The notes below the pieces were generated by a model. That model had not been told where the DNA came from, did not search any database, and saw only the letters and a program-made list of their open reading frames with translations. Below, piece by piece: positions 23,905 through 34,800 of a stretch of DNA of 64,000 nt. Position 1 is the first letter of the stretch. Every line of letters begins with the position of its first letter. The stretch is taken from assembly GCF_964355755.1 (NCBI RefSeq), contig NC_092678.1, positions 12,060,922 through 12,124,921 on the forward strand, given 5' to 3'. The stretch comes from Antedon mediterranea. Taxonomy: Eukaryota; Echinodermata; Crinoidea; Comatulida; Antedonidae. The position numbers were made by a program, and so were the translations under genes.

Positions 23905-24880
23905 CTTGTTGACGTAACAGTTTTAAAGATATAGGCTATTACCCCCCTGAAAAATATATATATTTTTTCAAATTTGTTTTTGAATGTGTCATTTTATTGT
24001 CACATAATAGTTATTCACGTTAACCAAAAAATAGTTACCGGATAAAATGTAATTTAAAGCAAAAAATACTTAAATTGTCTGTCAGACAATGGTTTTTGGT
24101 TAAAATTAAACGTTTCTCTTCTCATTTTATATGTGAATAATTATTTGTCTACAGAAGTGAATAACTTTTGTATTTGACGTAAAATACAACAAGAATTCAC
24201 ACTTTGATGTCATAATTGTGCAATTGAAATTGAAAAATAAAAAATACTAAATCTGTAAAAAATGATGTGCTTATTAATAACATTAAAGCCAATTTTAGAC
24301 GACTAAACAGACACAATTTCTATCACTTTAGTTGATTTTATTGCAAAGGTCAAGTCTGGGGGTCACTTCATCAAGACTAGATGTCAACAAGTGATAAATG
24401 GTATAAATGGACATTCAAGTGTGAACTATTTGTATCCTATTACAAACAAAAACTTTACTACAGTATGAACTGGTTTGATGATAATGCAATGATTATCTGA
24501 CGGCGAATTACAGTATTAATAATATCGGCCAGTTGACAGTCAAAATGGGAGTCAATGTAAATACCAACCTATTTAGCCAAAACAAAGTTTTGATTATTTG
24601 ACAGTGAATTAATATAATAAAAGTCATTATTCATTGAACAAGATTTTAGAGATTACCGTCTACATAATACTGTACGTATTTATCAGCAAATGTTTTCATA
24701 GAGTCTCTTGTCCCAGACGTGCTTTGGGGTTTGTAATTTGAGCATGACCAGTCCTAGTTTACAAAATACCAAAAATGTCAGCCTCTATAACTTAGCTTCC
24801 GCTTGATACAGCTTCTGAATGAGTAGTCCTCTGGGGATATCGCTGGCTACAGTCGCGGCGCAATAACAGCGTTGATATTA
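23905..24880. mobile_element. MITE-like repeat, copy 2 (longer)
   Basis: The start (ACAGTTTTAAAGATATAGG, then CCCCCCTGAAAAA) matches the inverted end of the copy at 47553-47889. It shares several blocks with 22440-22925 in the same order. Just upstream (23867-23900) it also shares the LINE-derived phrase ACAAGAAATATTTCTTACAA, so part of the LINE plus insertion seems to have been duplicated. Confidence 0.55.
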
Positions 24881-25389
24881 TCTCTTTCTTTTAGGGGTTT
24901 TGTAATAGTTACAACTAGATATCTTATTTTGTCAACTGTTTCTAATTATTACCACTTGCATTTGCATTTAAACCTTACATTTTTTATTATTTAGTGTCAT
25001 GTTATTTTCAAATTCCCATTAACAAACAAGATTTAGACCGCATACCGTGGCATATCTGATTCAACCAAGAAAGATATCTTTATTCAAACATAATAAGCAT
25101 CTATAAAAATACATTGAAGAATAAAACGCTGAATTGTTTTGTACAAAAATGATTAATATCATAGGCAAATTACACAGATGAATACAAAGTGAGAAAGAAC
25201 AAACGCCTACAATCATAAATTTAGGAATTCATTACACAGATGTCTCAGATGTCAATATTACTCCATCAATTTCATCAGATATGGAATAGGGCTATAATTT
25301 CACGAAGTTTCATTGAAGAGGCATCTTGGATTGCGGAAACCAGTGACAAAACCGTTCGTCAAGAAGACTTTTTTGAGCGAATTGTTTGC
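24881..25389. other. Gene-free spacer
   Basis: Nothing coding or structured recognised before the minisatellite. Confidence 0.5.
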
Positions 25390-26466
25390 ATAATTCGATA
25401 ATCTCCGTAGCCATCAAATGCGATATTGTATAGCCGTAGTCACCGTGTAGCCGTAAAATGAGATATTTGATAGCCGTAGTCATCGTGTAGCCGTAAAATG
25501 TGATATTGTATAGCCGTATTCACCGTAGTCGTCAACAAATGCGATATTTTATAACCGTAGTCACCGTGGCCGTCAAATGCGATATTGTATAGCCGTATTC
25601 ACCATAGCTGTCAAATGCGATATTTAATAGCCGTAGTCACCGTGGCCGTCAAATGCGATATTGTATAGCCGTAGTCACCGTAGCCGTCAAATGCGATATT
25701 GTATAGCCGTAGTCACCGTAGCCGTCAAATGCGATATTTGATAGCCGTAGTCACCGTAGCCGTCAAATGCAATATTTGATAGCCCTAGTCACCGTATCCG
25801 TCAAATGCGATATTGTATAGCCGTAGTCACCGTAGCCGTCAAATGCGATATTTGATAGTCGTAGTCACCGTAGCCGTCAAATGCGATATTGTATAGCCGT
25901 AGTCACCATGGCCGTCAAATGCGATATTGTATAGCCGTAGTCACCGTGGCCGTCAAATGCGATATTTGATAGTCGTATTCACCGTAGCCGTCAAATGCGA
26001 TATTGTATAGCCGTAGTCACCGTGGCCGTCAAATGAGATATTTGATAGCCGCAGTCACCGTGGCCGTCAAATGCGATATTGTATAGCCATAGTCACCATG
26101 GCCGTCAAATGCGATATTGTATAGCCGTAGTCACCGTAGCCGTCAAATGCGATATTTTATAACCGTAGTCGTCGAATGCGATATTGTATAGCCGTAGTCA
26201 CCGTGGCCGTCAAATGCGATATTTTATAGCCGTAGTCACCGTGGCCATCAAATGGGATATTTGATAACCGTAGTCACCGTAGCCGTCAAATGCGATATTG
26301 TATAGCCGTAGTCGTCAAATGCGATATTTGATAGCCGTAGTCACCGTAGCTGTCAAATGCGATATTGTATAGCCGTATAGTCACCGTGGCCGTAAAATGC
26401 GATATTGTATAGCCGTATTTACCGTAGCCGTCAAATGCGATATTTGATAGCCGTAGTCACCTTAGG
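25390..26466. repeat. Minisatellite, unit about 38 bp, about 27 copies
   Basis: Units contain GCCGTAGTCACCGT, GCCGTCAAATGCGAT and ATTGTATA or ATTTGATA. The period is 38 bp in the centre (for example 25683 and 25721), with 20-40 bp variants at the edges where half-units are missing. Units are imperfect and there are no unique spacers, so it is not a CRISPR array. Confidence 0.95.
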
Positions 26467-26875
26467 CGTTAATAATTTTAATTAAGTGTTAATTATATCG
26501 AGTGAATCAAATTTCGGAACTCATAAACAGACACACAACATATGTACTGATAAACAAATATTTATTAGTATTAGAAAATGTTTAATTTGTTAATGTGCAA
26601 TTTTGTGTAAAAACGATTTATAGGATACTGTTCAGAAAAACATGAGTAGGCCTACTCAAATGATTGAATATTTATAATATAAAAAAATTGTTCAACAAAA
26701 AATATGTTACGATAATACAAACTATAAATATAAAACACGTATTGCATAACAAAATATAAATATAATATAGTATATAAAATGTTTTTTGTAAGTACACGTA
26801 CACTTTCTTGGTTAAATTTAATATTAAAAGACAAACGTAATAAAAGATATTGCAGAATACAATAGAGGATGGAAT

Positions 26876-27005
26876 TGAAATATACAATGAAACATACCAA
26901 CATTGAAATATACAATGAAACATACCAACATTGAAATATACAATGAAACATACCAACATTAAAATATACAATGAAACATACCAACATTGAAACATACCAA
27001 CATTG
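26876..27005. repeat. 28-bp minisatellite, 4-5 copies
   Basis: The unit contains GAAATATACAATGAAACATA followed by CCAACATT, repeated with a 28-bp period (26881, 26909 and on). The overlapping open frames of 122 and 131 codons on the minus strand are by-products of the array. Confidence 0.9.
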
Positions 27006-28656
27006 AAAGTTAAATTGCAAAATATTTTCACGAGGTTAAAGATTGACAGTTTAAAGGGGAAATGCACAGTTAATCGTTAAAGAACAAAACATATTCTTTT
27101 CAACGAAACAAACATTGTAAATCTAAATTATTATTATTATAAAACAATATTGGCGAACATGAAGTTTGGTTTCCAAAAAATAAATTTTAAAAATATCCAT
27201 GTCTTACGAGTAATTTATACAGTAAGATAAGTAAAACATCCACATGCACTATCACCCATGACTGGCAAAAGGGTAAATTTGTAAATAGTCTGATATTTTA
27301 AAGATCGCATCCCAGTAATTTTAAAATCCAGGTTGGGTTGATTACTAGTGGAAGACAAAAGGTGGCAAAATACAAATGATTTTGTGCGCATCACAATTTA
27401 TGTACCAAGGCACTGTTTCAACATCAACTAAAAAAAAACCCCAAAACACTTTATATTATAATAATTTACCGGTAAGTACAAACGTTAAAAATGCTGACCA
27501 TTATCCTTGATTGAGCTAGCTTTACCAAACTATTATTTCTAGACATGTGATACATATTTTTATGTTTAAATTAACTATTACACTTTGTATTCTCTCTAGA
27601 AAGAAGAAGAAACGACAAAGAGGGTTCTGATAGAATTTGTGATGATTTTGTAGAGTTTCACAATTGTATCTGGTAGTTTACAGACAGTTGCTTTCTACTA
27701 ACAATGCAACCTTAAAGCTTGTTTCCCACACATCTAATTTGACCAACCAATATTAACAAGATGGATCACCCAAACTGTCACTTGTGATTAGTCAATACGT
27801 CATTGTGGATGGGTTATAAGCTTAAGGGAAGGGCAAGATAAACTATAAACCTACCGGATGATATGTATGATATATATGTGTGAACGAGCAAGCTAAAACA
27901 TGATTGATGACTAAACAAAAATTGTGTATTTACAAATAATTAAACTAAATATATATTTTCTATAACTCCATTTCAATGTACAGTAATTGCTTTCAAATGT
28001 GAAGGAAATATCACCACATCTCATGCATAGATTGATTCCATCTTTGGTATTACCATTCTCAAGGTGTTTCCACACAGAGTCAATTGCAGTAAAAATGATT
28101 AATGCAAACAAAGTAAGGTGAGTTCCTACTGATGAAATGGTAAAATTTGCAATACTTGCACTTCATCCAAAAAAACTTTTTGTGTTATTTTGGACGCGAA
28201 GTAAACAATTATAAATGACATTGTACCCTTGATGATGTAAGAAGTTCAATAGATTAAAATATTATGTGACCCACAATCCTCAAATCAAATGACAAGAATC
28301 TACTTTAGGTGTGTTACAATTTAGGTTACAATATAAACATTTAATGAGCATTTGTAGGTAACCATACAGCTCTATTCAAGCAAGTTAATTCCAAATAAGG
28401 CAAGTGATGAGGAGCAGGCACTGAGGTCAACCACCAATGATAAAAGATGAACATATTGTATGCAATAGCTTTAAAACACACTTAAGTACAAATGGGATAA
28501 CAATCTGATCTAAGTAATGTAATAATTTTCTGATTTTAAATATTAATGGATTAAACCTATTAATAATACAGCAGCAACAAATGTATGTAAAGATTATCCA
28601 CATGATAAATACAGTGTATCATCTTATCATGTGTAGCTTGAACTGGTTCATCTCCT
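27006..28656. other. Downstream flank of the PMCA-like gene
   Basis: No coding exon seen. The stretch would hold the 3' UTR and poly(A) site of the minus-strand gene ending at 28657; I cannot place the cleavage site. It includes a small palindromic repeat at 27711-27828. Confidence 0.4.
27711..27828. repeat. Small MITE-like repeat with inverted AAGCTT ends
   Basis: Ends CTTAAAGCTTG and ATAAGCTTAAG are inverted. The interior holds ATTTGACCAACCA and AAGATGGAT, shared in diverged form with 43607-43758 and the SINE body near 29010. Confidence 0.5.
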
Positions 28657-28821
28657 TCATGATTTCATCAGGATGATAAGTTTGTAGGAGAGAAGAACAA
28701 TTTGGTGCCACAAAACGGTACCAATACCAAACGCAAAGCACCACAACCACTGGTCTAAGTCAAGTGCTTCACAACCAAAACCATAGTTACTGAATTGGAT
28801 AATTAACAATTGACAAAAAAT
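28657..28821 (-). CDS. ATP2B-like: PMCA-like exon 16: M9/M10 and stop
   Basis: After TTTTCAG it reads IFCQLLIIQFSNYGFGCEAL then DLDQWLWCFAFGIGTVLWHQ (M10), matching PMCA '[36 protein letters not shown]'. A TGA follows KLIILMKS, about 12 residues past M10. PMCA continues for 100 or more residues with a calmodulin-binding helix, which is absent here unless an unseen exon is used. Confidence 0.9.
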   Translation of the reverse strand: MFCQLLIIQFSNYGFGCEALDLDQWLWCFAFGIGTVLWHQIVLLSYKLIILMKS

Positions 28822-31800
28822 CTGAAAAGAAAAGTCAACATTATTTGTAAAAATGCTAAAATTAACAAACAAATCAAGTGACAATTATTCTACTGCAGTT
28901 ATTGTTGCAGCAACTACATTTGTTGGATTGACATTTTTTTGGTATAAATTTATATATTTATGAGGCAGCCAATGCAATAAACAGTGTGTATGGTTACTTA
29001 CTCCATCATGTCATGATTGGTCAAATTACTTGTGGTGCACTTTGGGCCATGGCTTATGTTGAGGCTTCATTTGAGGCTTAGGGAGTGGAGTTGAAAGGGA
29101 GTTACAACCCTGGAACTACTCTAGGTCAGGATTGAACCCTGGAACTACTGTGGGTCAGGATTGAACCCTGGAACTACTGTGGGTCAGGATTGAACCTTGG
29201 AACTACTGTGGGTCAGGATTAAACCCTGGAACTACTGTGGGTTCAGGATTGAACCCTGGAACTACTGTGGGTCACGATTGAACCCTGGAACTACTGTGGG
29301 TCACGATTGAACCCTGGATTTTGGGATAGGAGGCAAGCATGTTAACCACCAAGCTAAGCTCAGTTGACATACAAATAATGATAGGAAAAGAGATTCAGTG
29401 TTGATTGTGATATCATCAATTATTAAATTTACATTTTTAAAACCATACAGCAAGATATCAGACTTAATGATGACCAACAAATATATAACATTTTGATGGC
29501 AGTAAGAAAGAATAGAGTTATATGCATCCTGAATTTGTTTTCCTACGCTCAAAGAGTTATTATAAAAAAAAATTCTCACCTCGCCTACGTATACCAGTGA
29601 TCTCATCTGCAAAAGACCATCATATACCTGCTGCTGACTGTGAACTTTGCGTTCATTCAATTGATTAAAAATTTGCATTAAGATAAAGACATTGAAAACC
29701 ATAGTCATATGTTGAGTAGGAAATGTAGATGGACTTCGTTCTTGGCCATCATCAATGTCAAAGAAGTCGGCACCTAGAAATAGATTCTTATAATTAGAAC
29801 ATTAAAAACATAATACTGTTCTTCAATAATTAAACACCTAGTGATCAGTAGAAGTTTTATGGTGTACATACACATATTTGTTGGTACCTAAACTACTCAG
29901 CTGGTCTACCTGTCAATGAAATACAAACAATACTATTCAATTGTTGTAAATCTATTAATAAATTTATGCTTTTATATACTTTTGAAGAAAAAAAATCATA
30001 ATTACATGCAATGATGTACTGTTTTAGAACATACAGTAGATAGAGACACATGTACAAAATCAAACCATAAATAATTGTAATAATCTGAATTGAATTAATT
30101 ATTAAGAAATGTGTGTAACTACTTTTCTCAATCACAGTGACAACAGTTTTTCAAATGTACATAGTCTTTGTTGTGCAACAGCACAGTTTATTTCATTGAA
30201 ATTGTTAAGTGTTATAAGCATACAAATAAAATATAATTTATGATAAACTAATAAACCGAAAAAAATAAAGAACCAAAGTTTGAGTACCGTGAAGGCTAAT
30301 TCATGTAAAAAAAAGAAAAATTATAATGGGAGTCTTACCTTTATATATGAAGACAAGAATGACAGCTAATTGGTAAATAAAATGAGAAATAGTTGTAACA
30401 ACAAACAAAGGTGAAACTATGTGATTATCTGAACCAGCAGCTTTGTATTTCAAGATGTGACGTGTTGGTTTATCAGCCAATAAGATGATAGATACATTAA
30501 CTAATAAATATGACCACAATACTTGGATGGCTCTGATTGGGCTATTCTACAAAAACAAATTTTAAAAAAATATTTAAAATTTCTTATTTATTATACAGTA
30601 AAGCATAAAAGATATATTAACCACCTAAAACATATAATTAAAAATATTGAGTTTGTAATATATAGTATACAACAATATTGGGTCAGGTGGCTACGAGTGG
30701 TTACACAAGGGGTTCCGCAATGATTTTTCTGGAGGTATAACAAGTTTTAAGGCAACCTGAAGTAGATAATACTTTAACAGTAAAGACATTCACATTAGAA
30801 TTGCATACCAACAGAAGAATTCAAATGGTGAATGAAGCAATGGTGTATGAACATTATTAATTAAACAGTACAGTATAAATTAAACAGTACAAAATTAAAC
30901 AGTACAGTATAAATTAAACAGTACAGTATAAATTAAACAGTACAGTATTAATTAAACAGTACAGTATAAATTAAACAGTACAGTATTAATTAAACAGTAC
31001 AGTATTAATTAAACAGTACAGTATTAATTAAACAGTACAGTATTAATTAAACAGTACAGTATTAATTAAACAGTACACTCTACACACTGACTTTGTCGTG
31101 AGCGGTTGTGTTTACTCGGACCTCTCTCTAGGCCTCAAAAGTACTCTGGCAGTCTAGGCTATACCGGGGCAAACAGAATTTTTAACCACTTCGCATTGGT
31201 GGCTCAGGGGCACTCCCTAAGCCTAAGTAAAACAACGAAACCAATTGGTGGATTAATGGCCTTTTAATTGCGGTTTACTCTTCGCATCGTAGTACTTCAA
31301 CTACACAACGAAGCCATTTGGTGGATTATCAACGCTTTGTTAGTCTACGGTATCAGCAAGGTAAGCGTATTGACTTCTCACACCTGAAACCAGGAAAAAA
31401 TGTACACAACCAAAGATTAACATTTTCCGACGAAGCCTTTTGGTGGATAACTTTTCTGTTATCTTATCGGATGAATCGTTTTTTGATGTTTCTATTTTCA
31501 CTTTTAACATTAACTGTATCGGTATTTTATATACCATTGGGTTGCTGAATTCTTGGAATTCCATTTGATTGAATTGTGGATACGCTTACAATTGTATTTT
31601 GTAACGTGGACGGATACAGACGTGCTCAACGCGAGCTATTTTTCGAGCGACGCGATATTTTTGCTGGACAGATACGGCATACAGGTAACCTTCCAATATG
31701 ACTTTTAAGTTTTAGTATGGCTTCCTTTATTATCCATGCATCAGTGCTTGTTCTTTTGATTAACAATGTGAAACATTTTCAACTTGTTGACCAATTTTTT

Positions 31801-34800
31801 AACGCAACCGCCGAAGAGAGATACGACATATCAGCCATTTTTACCAGGTGCAAACATTCCAACGCTAACTTTGCGGTCGCTGCAACAAGTGTCATTTTTG
31901 TATCGCCTGCCTATATTTACAGTTCCGGAAATTATCAAACAAGGAAAAATACGTCCCACATACACCGGACTTTTGATCTTAGATGGAAAGGCTTACTCTT
32001 TGCTATCTTGCTTAAATGTGGTGATATTTCTCCAAACCCGGGACCCGGAATCCATCTCAATATGGAGGAAGACTTCAAGGTTTTTAAAGAAAAGGGCCTT
32101 CACTTCATCCATCTTAACGTAAGGTCAATACTGCCAAAGATGTCTGAACTCCGCCTTCTCGCAATAAAAACCAATGCAGCCGGTATCTCTATATGTGAAA
32201 CTATGTTGGATAACACTGTTCCTGATGCGGAGCTCAACATTGAAGGATACAACGTTTTCCGTCGAGATCGAAATCGGTCTGGAGGAGGTGTTTGTTTTTT
32301 TGTCAAGGAAAGACTATCTATACGCGAACGCCGGGACCTGGATTCTGAAAGTATTGAATCAATTTGGATGGAAATTTTGCTTCCGAGGACACGTCCTATT
32401 GTTGTTGGATCAATTTATCGTCCACCAAGTCAATCATATAAGCTATTTATTGACTCGTTTGAAAATATATTGGCTGCTATTCGACCAGATGTCGAAGTTA
32501 TTGTCCTTGGTGACTTCAATATTAATTTGAAAAATGAATCTGCATCAATATACAAAATGTTAGAAACAACTCTTGAAACTTTTAGCTTTACCCATCTGAT
32601 AAAGAAACCAACTCGAATTACTAAGAATACATCAACAGTTTTAGATATTATCATATGTAACCATTCGCAAAAAATTTTGCAATCGGGTGTCATCCATGTA
32701 GGCATTAGTGACCACAGCCTAACGTTTTGTACTCGTAAATCTTTAAAATATAAATTTAACCAACACAAAACTATCAAAATTCGTTCACTTAAGAACTACG
32801 ATGTTAATATTTTTAATGAGCAATTAACACAATCTGATTGGTCGCCTGTTCTCGATTCATCAGATGTGGACTTTGCCTGGTGCTCTTTTAAAAAAATATT
32901 TTTGTCTCTTATAAACAGAATGGCTCCTCTCAAACAGGTGCGCCTAAAACAAAAATCTGAAGAGTGGATGACACCGGAAATATTAAGTGCCATAAAAGAA
33001 AGAGACTCACTATTAAATAAGTTCAAGAATAACCCAAATAGGCCAGACCTTTACGATGCATTTCGTAAGTTGCGTAATCGCATACAAAAGGACATAAAGA
33101 AAGCAAAATCTGAATGTTTTTTAAATAAGGTAGAAAGAAGTTAACAAAAATAATCCAAATAAACTCTGGAAATGCCTTAAAGATTTGGGATATAAAAATA
33201 AGCCACAAAAGGGTAGCACTATTTCGTTAGATGTTAATGGGAATCTTTGCCATAATGAAAGCGAAGTTTCAAATTATTTCAATAAATACTTCGCAAATAT
33301 TGCTTCCGATTTAATGAAGAAATTGCCTTCTCCCAGTAACCTTTTTAGTGTGGGTTCGAATGCCTTTAAAAATTACTATAATAGCAAAATCAAACATGTT
33401 TCTGGTTTTTCTCTCGAAGAAATTGACGAGAGCCTTATCGAAGAGGAATTGAGAAATCTCAACCCATCTAAAAGCGTAGGCCTTGATCAGATTCCTGCAA
33501 AATTTCTTAGAGACGGAGCTCCTAATATTAAAATACCAATAACACATATAATTAACCTCTCCATTAAATACGAACGTATTCCCTCGGATTTTAAACTCGC
33601 AAAAGTCACGCCCCTTCATAAAAAGAATTCCAGAACTGAGGCTAACAATTACAGATCTATAAGCATTCTCTCCTCAGTTTCGACAATTCTGGAGAAGGTG
33701 GTATATATACAAGTTTCCGATTACCTTGAAAGGAATCAACTTATCTACGATCATCAATCCGGTTTTCGTAGATCTTTTTCTACCGACACATGTCTTATTC
33801 ATCTTAGAGATCACCTTAGAGTTCAAATGTCAAATGGTTTTTTTACGGGTATGGTTTTACTCGATGTCCAAAAGGCCTTTGACTCGGTCAATCATGATAT
33901 TTTGTGTAAAAAACTTAAGTATCTAGGATGCTGGTCTATCGGTTGGTTTCAAGCGTACCTGTCTGGGCGAAATCAGATTGTCGATATTAAAGGTACCAAA
34001 TCGGACTCTATTGAGATTGGATGTGGAGTCCCCCAGGGTAGCCTTTTGGGTCCTCTCTTGTTTCTTATTTACGTGAATGACCTACCATCTAGTATCGAAA
34101 GTGATTGTAAAGTTGTTTTGTACGCTGACGATTGTGCTATTTTTTACTCCCATAAAGATCCAATCTCAATCCAATCTAAACTCCAAAACAATCTCGTATC
34201 ATGCAATAATTGGCTGATCGACAATCAACTTTCGCTTCATATGGGTAAGACCGAATGCATCCTGTTTGGTTCTAAACGTAGATTAAGCAAAGTAAACGAA
34301 TTCTATATTGATTGCTTTGGAACGACTATAAATGGATCAAAATCTATCAAATATCTTGGTATTGAGATTGACCAAAATGTATCAGGTGACGTCATTGCCC
34401 GCTCTGTTATAAACAAAGCAAACGGCAGACTGAAATTTCTGTACCGACAATCATCATTTCTTAATTCACATTGTCGCAAAATTCTTAGTTTTGCTTTAAT
34501 CCAACCGATGTTCGATTATTCGGTTTGCTCATGGTCTTCTACGGTAAATAAAAATTTAAAATCAAAATTACAAACGACTCAAAACAAAATGGTTCGTTTT
34601 ATAAAAAAGTTAGGTCCCCGATCTCATGTTGGTCAATCTCAGCTAAACGACGTTGGTATGTTAAAAGTCCAAGACCGTGTCGAATTTCTTAGAGTCTGTC
34701 ATGTTTTTAAAATATATAATCATTGTTGTCCACCTTATTTATGCAATCGTTTTATTAGAATTTCAGACAGTCATAATTACAATACTAGGGGATGCAATTT

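Noticed and set aside
25390-26466. Regular repeats resembling a CRISPR array
   Set aside because: No unique spacers, imperfect units and an animal genome; it is a minisatellite.
26652-27067. 122- and 131-codon minus-strand frames
   Set aside because: Produced by the 28-bp minisatellite and AT-rich flank; no protein features beyond repeats.
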